A DNA stretch of 64,000 bases. Origin: an uncultured Oscillospiraceae bacterium (lineage in GTDB: Bacteria; Bacillota; Clostridia; Oscillospirales; Acutalibacteraceae). The stretch spans positions 1 to 64,000 of the forward strand of contig UQDP01000012.1 of assembly GCA_900539845.1 (NCBI GenBank). The letters run 5' to 3'. Both the position numbers and the translations under genes were made by a program. The notes under the pieces were generated by a model. That model was not told the DNA's origin. It made no database searches and saw only the letters and a program-made list of their open reading frames with translations. Position 1 is the stretch's first letter; every line of letters starts with the position of its first letter. Positions 43,742 to 52,696 of this stretch are shown one piece after another.

Positions 43742-45085
43742 CTATTTCAGGATGATAAGCAATGCTTCGCCTTTGCCGATCTGCAGGGGGAGTTTTCCTT
43801 TTTCAACCGTAATCTCTTTCACAAATTCGTTGCCGTTTGGCGTAACGCGGAAGATTTCAGCCTTTGCCGTTTTATTGCTTTGGATCTTCCATGTGCGGAA
43901 ATCTCCGTCTTTACTGTAGGCAAAATAGCTGTTTTTAATGTGCACAAAAGGAAGACATAAATGATTGCCGTCCTTGATAACAGCCCCGTTCCAAACGATC
44001 TTCCCGCCTTTATAATAAGAGACTATTCCGTCTGAAAATTCGCATTTTTCACTTGAAAGAAAGCCCATGATTGCCAGACGCTTATGTTCACAGAGAAAAT
44101 GATACGGTACCTGTACCGTGGCGAATTCGTGCAGAAAATCGTCTAACCAGTTGGGGTTGGACATGATTATGATATCCTCGCCGTGCATGTTTCCGTAAAG
44201 ATAATTACGAAAATATTTGTTTCTGAATATGCCCCCGCTGTAAAGCTGCGGCGGAGTTTCTATAACCTCTTTTCTGGTCATTCTGTAACACCACCAGCTT
44301 GCCGGTATCTCACCAACAGTTCTCATCGGTGCTTTGTGGTGATGCTCCCTAGGAAGTCCGAATATCGGGCGGTTCTTCAGATCTTCCGTTTCTTTATATG
44401 TGAATTCCGAAGTAATATCTATTCCTTTCTCACGAACATATCCGATCATTTTTCTGCGCCCTTCGCACATTTCTGCTATTGAAACATCCGGGGCATAGTT
44501 TTTATAGCACTGAAAGTTATCGACATGCACGGTCTTCGCGTCTGCCAGAAACGGTAGGGTTTCAAGCAGTCTGTCAAACTGCCGCTTAAACAGACCGGAT
44601 TCCCAGTATGCTTTGTGGTCGGTTTTGTAGCAGGCTCTGCCGTTGTATTTTTCAATGGCGTGTATCTTTCCGTTCTTTTTGCGTATCAGAGCGTCTGCCT
44701 TTACAAAATCATTAAAGGAGGGGGCGTTGTCATATGCGTCGTTAAAGTTGATATGTACGCTTACTACGGAATGGTATTGTTTCGCCTCTTCATAAAGTCT
44801 GATGAAACTGTCGCGGGCGGTCTTGTCTTTCGGGCTCTTCAGCGCTTCGTTGACTTCAAAGAAATCGGGGTATTTATCATCATGCCCCAGATACTGCCAT
44901 CCCACCAGATAGTATATTTTGGTGATCCCCTGTGTCACGGCGTCGATCTTTTTTATAGCCTCAAGTGCCTGATCAAATGTCATAAGCACACGGCTTGCTT
45001 TTCCGCCTTTTTCAGGGACTGCCATGCCGAGCTTCATCATCATGCATTTCGTGTAATCGTAACTGTACTTATAATCTGTATTCAT
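43742..45085 (-). CDS. Compact GH101-like glycosidase, second paralogue
   Basis: The 447-residue protein is clearly homologous to the one at 34542-35834: it shares YDYTKCMMMKLGMAVP near the start, YYLVGWQYLGHDDKYPDFFE, VSVHINFNDAYDNAP, candidate nucleophile Asp in TVHVDNFQ and candidate acid/base Glu in DITSEFTY. No signal peptide. GAGGAAAC precedes the ATG. The two copies lie in separate operons of the same locus, so they may act on different core structures. The GH101 link and the catalytic residues are inference from motif order. Confidence 0.72.
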   Translation of the reverse strand: MNTDYKYSYDYTKCMMMKLGMAVPEKGGKASRVLMTFDQALEAIKKIDAVTQGITKIYYLVGWQYLGHDDKYPDFFEVNEALKSPKDKTARDSFIRLYEEAKQYHSVVSVHINFNDAYDNAPSFNDFVKADALIRKKNGKIHAIEKYNGRACYKTDHKAYWESGLFKRQFDRLLETLPFLADAKTVHVDNFQCYKNYAPDVSIAEMCEGRRKMIGYVREKGIDITSEFTYKETEDLKNRPIFGLPREHHHKAPMRTVGEIPASWWCYRMTRKEVIETPPQLYSGGIFRNKYFRNYLYGNMHGEDIIIMSNPNWLDDFLHEFATVQVPYHFLCEHKRLAIMGFLSSEKCEFSDGIVSYYKGGKIVWNGAVIKDGNHLCLPFVHIKNSYFAYSKDGDFRTWKIQSNKTAKAEIFRVTPNGNEFVKEITVEKGKLPLQIGKGEALLIILK

Positions 45086-45097
45086 ATGTTTCCTCCG

Positions 45098-47254
45098 TTA
45101 TTTCAGCATGTCTGCCGTAATCAGATTTTCTCCTTTTTTAAGAGAGAGCATAATTTCTTTTTGACCGTAGATCAATTTTATCCGCTTTTCCTGCGCAGAA
45201 ATAAGGCTTATGTTTTCAAGCAGCGAATCTTTTAATGCCGCGCGTACTCTTATGTTTGAGCTTGCCAGCAAGTCGAACGACAGGTCTTTCCATGTTTCGG
45301 GTATTGCCGGAAACAGCTCTATTTCTTGTGCATTGCATCTGAGCAGCATATTCTGAAGCGCGTCTGCTGCGAAAAAATTGCCCTCAAGTGAAAAGATGCG
45401 ATAGGTTATGATGCTTTTGCCGGTTTTTTTATAATCTCCGTTAATATGAAAAGTGTTTGGCAGGCAAAAGTCATTCCAGAATGTTTTCAGTGTTTCGGCT
45501 GCGTCATTTCCTCTTTTCTGAACCGCGTACAGGTTCGCAAGCCAGGCGAATGAATAGCCGCAGTATTCTTTCGTACCGAGTTTTTCCAGATCTGAAATCG
45601 AAGCGTCCGTTATTTTTTTGCCTTTGCCGGAATATTTCAGCAGTTCCAGCGGATAGATTGCAATCAAATGTGAAAAATGACGGTGAGAACGTTTTTGCAT
45701 TTCATTAGGGGAAAGCATCAGCACGTCATTGCCGGTTACCGCAAGGGGCTGAAGCCTGCCGAGCACATTCTGCCATTCGGATTTGTCGCTTTCCAGCCTT
45801 AATTCGTCCGCTGCTTCGTACAGGTTTTTAAAATGGCGTATGAGCATAGCGTTGTCATAATTTGAATTCGGCTCAAGCCATGATTTCAGTGTGTTGTCAT
45901 GCGTCTCGGGGGAACTTGAAAGCGGAAAAATAAGCTTTCCGTTTTTATCTTCTTTTAGAATCGAAAGCAGAAATTCACCGTATTTTTTTAGATACGGGTA
46001 AACACGGCTTTTCAGCAGTTTCCCGTCCTGTGCGTAGTCGCAGTATTTTTTCAGTCCGTCGCAGAGCCAAGCCTGGTTTGACGGTGAAAGCGCGTACATT
46101 GGCCAGCCGCCGAGGGCGTTGGTGTTCATATCCATAACCGACGGCAGACACAGCCCTTTTGCTCCGAAAAATCCGCGTGCGAATTTTTCTGCGTTCTTTT
46201 CGTGGTAAAGCAAAAAATCGACGTAGCTTTTTCCGCAGGAAAGATGATTTGCTTTAAGATAGCCGGAATAGCATAGCTGTGCGTTTAGGTCAAAGTGATA
46301 ATCGCCCTTCCATGGCGGAAGCTGACCGTTGTCAGCCGTCCAAACTCCCTGAAGCGGCATTGGCGCGTATCCGGCACGCGAGCAGGAGCCTAAAAGGTAA
46401 TTGGTTACATACCACTTTTTCTCGAAATATTTGTCCGGCAGATTCAAACGGCTTTCGTTCCAAAAATTCTCCCACCATGCTTTATGCTCTTTTAGATTCG
46501 CTTCATAACCGCGTTTTATCATGCTGCTTAACAGTGAAAACGCATTGTTTATGGCATCATTTTTGTTTTCGGCAATTGAAACGGTATAGGCAGCTTCATT
46601 TCCCGAAACAGCCAGAAATATTCCGTATGTAAGCCTGTCGTTTACTTTCTGTGTAAAATACTGAAAATCGATGCCGTCAGCTGTTTTTTCGGAAGTTTCA
46701 GCTTTTTCATATCTGAGATTTTTAAGGGACTGCGTGATCGCCGGCCTCAGCCTGATCCGTTTTTTTGTGCCTTTTTCACCGTATTCGGGGTTTTCTATCG
46801 CATATTTAACAGGCTTGTTTGTTCGTATGAAGCCAATGCGGCTTTCTGCGTGAACAAAGCTTTCCAGCTTTACGGTTTCGGTGTTTATTTCAGCCTCAGC
46901 GGCTGCGAGCTTCAGTTCTGCCGAGAACAGTTCTCTTTCTCCTATGTCAACAATGATCTTTCCGGCGGGCAGTTTCGTCGGAGTCGGTTTTGCATACGGA
47001 GCGTCAAAAACTTTGGATATTTTGCGTTTTCTTTTTTGACGCACAAATTTGATAAGAGAAGCGTATGTAAAATCTCCGCCGGGCTCAACTGCAGAGCTGC
47101 AATCCCACAGGTCACCTTTATCTATACTTAGGCGCAGGCTGTTTCCGTTCCCCCATATCAGGCAGCCGATATCTCCGTTTCCGAGCGGCAGACCGTCGTC
47201 CCAGTGTTCGATATTATGATTGTATTTTATGTTGCAGTATTCTTTCGGAAGCGT
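45098..47254 (-). CDS. GH95-like alpha-L-fucosidase with a non-standard (ACG) start
   Basis: The frame with a usual start begins only at GTG 47044 (648 residues), but coding sequence clearly continues upstream: EHWDDGLPLGNGDIGCLIWG and SIDKGDLWD are the N-terminal hallmark of GH95. Going back to the in-frame stop there is no ATG, GTG or TTG. AGGGAGGG lies 6 bases before ACG 47254-47252, exactly where an ATG would be expected, giving a protein of about 718 residues, the normal length. Later motifs PLQGVWTADN, DYHFDLNAQLCYSG and RSHRHFSHLIAIYP support GH95, typically alpha-1,2-fucosidase acting on H antigen. No signal peptide. Either the start is mutated, translation begins at ACG, or the base is an error. 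Confidence 0.85.
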   Translation of the reverse strand, partial: TLPKEYCNIKYNHNIEHWDDGLPLGNGDIGCLIWGNGNSLRLSIDKGDLWDCSSAVEPGGDFTYASLIKFVRQKRKRKISKVFDAPYAKPTPTKLPAGKIIVDIGERELFSAELKLAAAEAEINTETVKLESFVHAESRIGFIRTNKPVKYAIENPEYGEKGTKKRIRLRPAITQSLKNLRYEKAETSEKTADGIDFQYFTQKVNDRLTYGIFLAVSGNEAAYTVSIAENKNDAINNAFSLLSSMIKRGYEANLKEHKAWWENFWNESRLNLPDKYFEKKWYVTNYLLGSCSRAGYAPMPLQGVWTADNGQLPPWKGDYHFDLNAQLCYSGYLKANHLSCGKSYVDFLLYHEKNAEKFARGFFGAKGLCLPSVMDMNTNALGGWPMYALSPSNQAWLCDGLKKYCDYAQDGKLLKSRVYPYLKKYGEFLLSILKEDKNGKLIFPLSSSPETHDNTLKSWLEPNSNYDNAMLIRHFKNLYEAADELRLESDKSEWQNVLGRLQPLAVTGNDVLMLSPNEMQKRSHRHFSHLIAIYPLELLKYSGKGKKITDASISDLEKLGTKEYCGYSFAWLANLYAVQKRGNDAAETLKTFWNDFCLPNTFHINGDYKKTGKSIITYRIFSLEGNFFAADALQNMLLRCNAQEIELFPAIPETWKDLSFDLLASSNIRVRAALKDSLLENISLISAQEKRIKLIYGQKEIMLSLKKGENLITADMLK

Positions 47255-47280
47255 AAGAATCCCTCCCTTTTTACAGTTCC

Positions 47281-47336
47281 ATTATATATTAAAAATTGTT
47301 TCTAAAACTTATATTTCCTGCCTAAAACTTTAGAAA
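47281..47336 (-). promoter_or_regulatory. GH95-operon promoter with direct-repeat operator
   Basis: On the minus strand TATAAT (47286-47281) lacks a consensus -35 element. Instead a 9-base direct repeat CTAAAACTT (plus-strand copies at 47302-47310 and 47322-47330, period 20) covers and flanks the -35 position. The outer ends also form an inverted repeat, TTTCTAAA (47299-47306) and TTTAGAAA (47329-47336). Two direct half-sites about two helical turns apart next to a weak -35 is the classic arrangement for an AraC-type activator, and such a gene is right upstream. Confidence 0.65.
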
Positions 47337-47343
47337 TGCAATC

Positions 47344-47374
47344 AAAAAAGAGCGCATGATAAACGCGCCCTTTT
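47344..47374 (-). terminator. Terminator of the AraC-family gene
   Basis: AAAGGGCGC and GCGCTCTTT (one G-T pair) form a 9-bp stem on the minus strand around a 9-base loop, followed by a T6 run. It lies between the regulator's stop and the GH95 promoter. Confidence 0.8.
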
Positions 47375-47380
47375 ATTGCT

Positions 47381-48229
47381 CTAAAATTCGAGTTTCCTGA
47401 ATTTGTTGGGTGAAAAGCCCGTGTTTTTTGTGAAAAAATAAATAAAGTTCGATTCGCTGTTAAAACCGGTCTCATATGCGATCTGAGATATGCTCAGGTC
47501 TGTTTTCTGAAGAAAATCTTTTGCCCGGTTCAGCCTTGATATGAGCACAAAATCATAGGGTGAAAATCCTGTTTGCTGTTTGAAAACTCTTGAAAAATGA
47601 GAAGGACTCATATGAATCACATCAGCTATATTTTGAACGGTCAGTTTTTCGCTTAAATGCTCGAGTATATATTTTTTTGCGTCCTGCACGCTTTCCTCAT
47701 AGCTTGTTTTATTCTTTGTGCTGATGTGAAGCGGGTTGGATAGCTCGGCAAGGATTTTATATATATCCAGCGACCAGTTGATCTCGCTCGGTTTGTTGTC
47801 GGACGCCATGCCGTCAAATATTCTGAAAAGCAGTTTCTCAACATGGTCCGGGTCGCTGCAGCGAATCAAATTTCCTTCGTTTTTAACGATCTCATTGTAA
47901 AAGGGAATGCAGTTCTGCCCGTTGAAATGGATCCAGATAGATTCCATATTGTTATTTGTGTAGTATTCGTGGGGCTTAAAACAGTCTAGGATAACGGTTT
48001 CTCCCTTTCTTGCCGTTGTGTGTTTTCCGTTTTGCACAAAGGTAAATGTGCCGCCCAAAATATGTGTGACCAGCAGGCTGTTATAGTTTTCCCTTACCAG
48101 ATGATAATTTTTTACGCAAAAGAAATGCCCCGCGCTCGTGGGATAAAAATACAATGCTTTCGCAGTCGGCGAAGGTGACGAAAAGTAAAAATCCGATTTT
48201 TTTAAGACACCTGTCTCTATTGATTTCAT
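47381..48229 (-). CDS. AraC-family transcriptional regulator
   Basis: The protein of 282 residues has an N-terminal cupin sensor domain (about 1-160, with TARKGETVILDCFKPHEYY) and a C-terminal AraC DNA-binding domain with two helix-turn-helix units (LTVQNIADVIHMSPSHFSRV and SISQIAYETGFNSESNFIYF). It likely senses a sugar and switches the flanking glycosidase operons. The start is ATG 48229, about 9 bases after AGAGGT; longer frames run into the divergent promoter region. It sits between the leftward and rightward operons, and a candidate binding site lies just past its 3' end. Confidence 0.92.
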   Translation of the reverse strand: MKSIETGVLKKSDFYFSSPSPTAKALYFYPTSAGHFFCVKNYHLVRENYNSLLVTHILGGTFTFVQNGKHTTARKGETVILDCFKPHEYYTNNNMESIWIHFNGQNCIPFYNEIVKNEGNLIRCSDPDHVEKLLFRIFDGMASDNKPSEINWSLDIYKILAELSNPLHISTKNKTSYEESVQDAKKYILEHLSEKLTVQNIADVIHMSPSHFSRVFKQQTGFSPYDFVLISRLNRAKDFLQKTDLSISQIAYETGFNSESNFIYFFTKNTGFSPNKFRKLEF

Positions 48230-48383
48230 ATAATATATAACCTCTTTTTTATAAAACAGCAGGATTTCTAATAAATCAAGTTGCTTTTCGTAATTATATG
48301 CGGCGATTTCATTATATAATGTGACTATAAAAAAGTCAATCACTGTGATTTTTTTTGTAGAAAAAGATGGAGGTAAATCAATA
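48230..48383 (+). promoter_or_regulatory. Divergent control region upstream of the rightward operon
   Basis: A TATAAT (48315-48320) lies in a very AT-rich stretch without a clear -35 element, as expected for an activator-dependent promoter. Downstream is a perfect palindrome AATCAC-T-GTGATT (48338-48350), followed by a T8 run, which could be an operator in the leader. The exact repeat seen at the GH95 promoter is absent; only a partial TTTCTAA (48266-48272) resembles it. Confidence 0.45.
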
Positions 48384-51300
48384 TTGAACAATAAGGTAAA
48401 AGTTTGGCAGGAGCAGGTTAAAATCCACACATATCCTGTAGGTAAGCCCGATAAGAATCCTATGTTTCTTGAAAAAAGGGTTTATCAAGGCAGCAGCGGA
48501 AAGGTCTATCCCCACACGGTTATCGATAAGATATATGATGAGAAAACTGAGAAAGAATATACAGCGGTATTTCTTGAAAATGATTATATCAAGGTCATGA
48601 TTCTGCCGGAAATAGGCGGCAGAATTCAGCGCGCGACGGATAAGACGAATCAATATGACTTTGTTTACTACAATCACGTTGTCAAACCAGCGCTGGTAGG
48701 TCTTGCCGGACCATGGATCTCAGGCGGCATAGAGTTCAACTGGCCCCAGCACCACCGCCCCAGCACGTTTGACCCTGTTGATTACACATATTATGAGAAT
48801 GAGGACGGCAGCGCCACCGTTGTTGTGAGCGAAATCGAAAACATGTTCCGGACAAAAGGAATGGCAAAGATCAGTCTTTATCCGGACAGCAGCTACATAG
48901 AAATAAAAGCGCAGCTCTATAACAGAACGGATACGGAACAGACCTTTTTGTGGTGGGCAAATCCCGCGGTTGCCGTAAATGACAACACGAGAAGTATTTT
49001 TCCGCCGGATGTTACCGCGGTTATGGACCACGGAAAACGCGCGGTTTCAACCTTCCCGATCGCCACAGGCACATATTATAAAGTGGATTACAGCGCAGGC
49101 GTAGATATTTCAAGATATAAAAATCTGCCCGTTCCCACTTCCTATATGGCTGCAAAGTCGGATTATGATTTTGTGGGCGGATATGATGACAAGCTTGAAG
49201 CCGGCATACTCCATGTTGCCGATCACCATGTTTCGCCGGGTAAAAAGCAGTGGACCTGGGGCTGCGGCGATTTCGGCAAAGCGTGGGATAGGAATCTGAC
49301 AGACAGCGACGGTCCTTATGTTGAGCTTATGACAGGCTGCTTTACGGATAATCAGCCCGATTTTACGTGGCTTGCGCCGCTTGAGGAAAAGCAGTTTACG
49401 CAGTATTTTATGCCGTATAAAAAGCTCGGCACTGTGCACAATGCCACAAAAGACCTTGCTATGAACTGTGAAAACGGCGCTGTTCACCTTTATGCAACGG
49501 GCAATGTCGGCGCGGTCACCGTTTATGTATATGACAGCAGTAAATGCGTGCTGAAACGTGACGAGGAACTGCACACAACCGATTTCGTCACGATCGAAGT
49601 GCCGGAAAGCACTGAAAAGATCGTGATCCAAAGAAACGGGCTTGATTATTTAAAATATGAGATAAACTGCAAAAAGCAGGAGGTGCCGGATGCGGCAACG
49701 GCGCCGCCCGCTCCGAAAGACTGTGAGACGACAGAGGATCTTTATCTGTATGGTCTTCACATCGAACAGTACCGCCACGCAACGTATCTTCCCGAAGATT
49801 ACTATCTCGAAGGACTCAGGCGAGACGCAACGGATATCCGCCTCAATAACGCGTACGGAAAACTGCTGTTCAAACGCGGAAAGTTTGAAGAGAGCGAGAA
49901 ATATTTCAGAAACGCAATCAAAAAAGCAACCCGTTCAAATCCGAATCCTTATGACAGTGAACCGTATTATAATCTCGGCTTGTCGCTGTTGTATCAGAAC
50001 AGGCTTGCCGAAAGCTATGACGCGTTTTACAAGTCTGTGTGGAGCAATGCCTGCTGTGAATCGGCGTTTTACCATATGGCTTGCCTATGCGCGGTGAAAA
50101 AAGATTATCAAGCTGCGCTTGAGCATGCGGAAAGATCGATCCTTAAAAACGCGCACAATATCAAGGCGCTTGACCTCAAAGCGCTTCTGCTTGAAAAAAC
50201 AGGTGAGAAAGAAGCGGCTCTGGAAATTGCAAGGGGTGTTTTGAAGATTGACCCGCTCGATGTTATCAGCAGACGCGTTTTGGGCGAAAAGCCGCAGGTC
50301 AATTATAATACGGCAATCGAAATTGCTTGCGAATACGCAGCGGCAGGCTTTATTGAAGACGCCGCTTTGATACTTGAGGAGGACGAAAGCGGTTATCCGC
50401 TCATTTCCTATTACCTTAGCTTTTATTACAGCCTGCTCGGCAACAGCGCAAAAGCCGATGCATATCAGAAAGCCGGCCGTGATACGGAGTTCACAGGCTG
50501 TTTCCCGCACAGGCTTACAGATCTGAAGGTGCTTGAACATACACTGTCGGCGCACAAGGAGGATTGGCGCGCAAATTATTACCTCGGCTGTCTGCTCTAT
50601 GATAAGAAACGATATGACGAGGCGATAGAATGCTGGGAAAGATCGGTGGAAGGCAACGATGGTTTCCCGACCTCCCACAGAAATCTTGCGCTTGCCTATT
50701 ACAACAAAAAGAACGATCCGATGCGTGCGCAAGAAGAACTTGAAAAGGCTTTCAGCCTTGACAACACAGACGCAAGAGTGCTGATGGAGCTGGATCAGCT
50801 TTATAAAAAGAACGGAAAAACGTCCGGGGAGCGTCTCGCTTTGCTTAACGAACATATGGAGCTTGTGGAATTCAGGGACGATCTGCTGTCCGAATACATA
50901 ACCCTGCTCAACACAACAGGCAGATATGAGGACGCGTATTCCTGCATGATGTCACACAATTTCCACCCGTGGGAGGGCGGCGAAGGAAAGATCACCGCGC
51001 AGTATGTATTTTCGCTTACCGCCATGGCAAAGCAGGAGATTGAAAACGGCAACTGTAAAAGGGCTGTTGAGATGCTGTCCAAAACGGCTGAATATCCGCA
51101 TAATCTCGGCGAAGGCAAGCTTTACGGCGCACAGGAGAATCTTCAGAATTATCTTCTGGGCTTTGCTTATGAGAAGCTAGGAGATAACGAAAAAGCCACA
51201 GCTTGTTATGAGAAAGCCGCAGCCGGACTTTCCGAACCAAAGAGCGCTATGTATTATAACGACCAGCCGCCCGAAACGATTTTCTGTCAGGGCATCGCGC

Positions 51301-51608
51301 TTTTAAAGCTGGGAAGAGAAAAAGACGCAAACGAGCGGTTTGATAAGCTGATCAAATATGCGGATGCGCATATTGACGATGATGTCAAGATAGATTATTT
51401 TGCCGTGTCTCTGCCTGATTTTCTTGTGTTTGATGAAGATCTGCATAAAAAGAACAGAGTTCACTGCCTGTTTATGAAGGCGCTCGGTCTGCTCGGCAAA
51501 AACGAGAAAGAAAGAGCGGATGAAACATTAAACAGCGCATACGCGCTTGAAAAATATCATTTTGGTATGAACAGCTATAAAACGCTTTTTATGAATGAAG
51601 GAGAATAA
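48384..51608 (+). CDS. DUF5107 beta-sandwich protein with TPR repeats
   Basis: A large protein of about 1,074 residues. The first roughly 440 residues form a galactose-mutarotase-like DUF5107 domain, with ILPEIGGRIQ, PWISGGIEFNWPQHHRP and FLWWANPAVAVND. The rest (about 455-1,074) is a run of tetratricopeptide-like helices, such as AYGKLLFKRGKFEESEKYF and NYYLGCLLYDKKRYDEAIEC. No signal peptide, so cytoplasmic. The function of DUF5107 is not known to me. Its position as first gene of the catabolic operon and the conserved SGGxExN motif, shared with the protein at 59165-61072, suggest carbohydrate binding or a new enzyme activity. The start is TTG 48384, nine bases after GGAGGT. Confidence 0.85.
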   Translation: MNNKVKVWQEQVKIHTYPVGKPDKNPMFLEKRVYQGSSGKVYPHTVIDKIYDEKTEKEYTAVFLENDYIKVMILPEIGGRIQRATDKTNQYDFVYYNHVVKPALVGLAGPWISGGIEFNWPQHHRPSTFDPVDYTYYENEDGSATVVVSEIENMFRTKGMAKISLYPDSSYIEIKAQLYNRTDTEQTFLWWANPAVAVNDNTRSIFPPDVTAVMDHGKRAVSTFPIATGTYYKVDYSAGVDISRYKNLPVPTSYMAAKSDYDFVGGYDDKLEAGILHVADHHVSPGKKQWTWGCGDFGKAWDRNLTDSDGPYVELMTGCFTDNQPDFTWLAPLEEKQFTQYFMPYKKLGTVHNATKDLAMNCENGAVHLYATGNVGAVTVYVYDSSKCVLKRDEELHTTDFVTIEVPESTEKIVIQRNGLDYLKYEINCKKQEVPDAATAPPAPKDCETTEDLYLYGLHIEQYRHATYLPEDYYLEGLRRDATDIRLNNAYGKLLFKRGKFEESEKYFRNAIKKATRSNPNPYDSEPYYNLGLSLLYQNRLAESYDAFYKSVWSNACCESAFYHMACLCAVKKDYQAALEHAERSILKNAHNIKALDLKALLLEKTGEKEAALEIARGVLKIDPLDVISRRVLGEKPQVNYNTAIEIACEYAAAGFIEDAALILEEDESGYPLISYYLSFYYSLLGNSAKADAYQKAGRDTEFTGCFPHRLTDLKVLEHTLSAHKEDWRANYYLGCLLYDKKRYDEAIECWERSVEGNDGFPTSHRNLALAYYNKKNDPMRAQEELEKAFSLDNTDARVLMELDQLYKKNGKTSGERLALLNEHMELVEFRDDLLSEYITLLNTTGRYEDAYSCMMSHNFHPWEGGEGKITAQYVFSLTAMAKQEIENGNCKRAVEMLSKTAEYPHNLGEGKLYGAQENLQNYLLGFAYEKLGDNEKATACYEKAAAGLSEPKSAMYYNDQPPETIFCQGIALLKLGREKDANERFDKLIKYADAHIDDDVKIDYFAVSLPDFLVFDEDLHKKNRVHCLFMKALGLLGKNEKERADETLNSAYALEKYHFGMNSYKTLFMNEGE

Positions 51609-51611
51609 TTT

Positions 51612-52676
51612 ATGAATGCTCTCAAAAAGTTTTTCGGATTTAAAGCAGTGAAAATCATGATTGCCGTTATTGCGGTGATCCTTGTTATCGTTGCGATATG
51701 CAACGCTGTATTTGCTTCGGTTGCGCTTGAATATCAAAAGGGCGTTGCCGTGTGTGATGAATGGTCGCCGGAAGATACATACACCCCCGATTATGCGCAG
51801 GAAATAGACGCCGGAACCGATGATTTTAAGATCCTTTGCATAACAGACGTGCATATACGCAATCACGCAACTTTCGCGGCGGAATTCGGCGTCAATTTCA
51901 TTCTGGACGGTATGAGCGAAATTCAGTTAAAGCAGCTTATCAATGAAGTGAATCCCGGCTTGATCATTGTCGGCGGCGATACTGTTTTGACTGCATGGAA
52001 CGATATCTGCACACAGCAGTTCTGTGATTTTATGGAGCAGTTTGAGATACCATGGGCGCCTGTCTTCGGCAATCATGATTATGAGGGCAGAGCGGATAAG
52101 CCGAAGCTTGCCGAGATCTATGAGGCGAGCGAACACTGCCTGTTCAAAAGCGGTCCCGAGGGAATGAACGGCATGGGCAATTATATCCTTAACCTCACAA
52201 GAAACGGCGAGGTCGTTTATTCACTCTTTATGTTTGACGACGGTCAGTTCCGTGTGGTCGACGGTCAGATCACGGACGGCGGTATAGGCGAAAATCAGAT
52301 TGAGTGGTATCAGTGGGCGGTCAACGGCATCAATGAAACAAGCGGAAAGACCGTTCCGAACATGGCGTTTATGCATGTTCCCGTTCCCGAGTACAATGAA
52401 CTGAACGATGATTTTGAGATGGGTCTTCGCAAGGAGGAGAGCTGCACCGCTGCCGTGAACGACGGATTCTTTGATGTATTCAAGGCAAACGGCGGAACCC
52501 ATATGTTTGCGGGTCACGATCATCTCAATAACTTCATTGCGGAATACGAGGGTGTAAAGCTTTGCTATTTTACCAAAAGCTCATATAACTGCAACTTCAC
52601 GTTTGATGAATTGGGCGGACTCGTGCTCACGCTTGATAAAGATAATAACGTAAATCTTCAGATCCATGAATTCTAA
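51612..52676 (+). CDS. Membrane-anchored calcineurin-like metallophosphoesterase
   Basis: The 354-residue protein has an N-terminal membrane helix (about 13-36) that may be an uncleaved anchor, then a phosphoesterase domain with ligands in ITDVHI, VGGDTVL, FGNHDYEG, MHVPVPEY and AGHDHLNN. It should act outside the membrane on a phosphomonoester or diester. A paralogue is at 61085-62134. AAGGAG precedes the ATG, 3 bases after the DUF5107 gene. A phosphate-removing surface enzyme in a glycan locus suggests the glycan or its carrier is phosphorylated; that is inference. Confidence 0.88.
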   Translation: MNALKKFFGFKAVKIMIAVIAVILVIVAICNAVFASVALEYQKGVAVCDEWSPEDTYTPDYAQEIDAGTDDFKILCITDVHIRNHATFAAEFGVNFILDGMSEIQLKQLINEVNPGLIIVGGDTVLTAWNDICTQQFCDFMEQFEIPWAPVFGNHDYEGRADKPKLAEIYEASEHCLFKSGPEGMNGMGNYILNLTRNGEVVYSLFMFDDGQFRVVDGQITDGGIGENQIEWYQWAVNGINETSGKTVPNMAFMHVPVPEYNELNDDFEMGLRKEESCTAAVNDGFFDVFKANGGTHMFAGHDHLNNFIAEYEGVKLCYFTKSSYNCNFTFDELGGLVLTLDKDNNVNLQIHEF

Positions 52677-52696
52677 TAATTAAAGGCGGAAACAAA

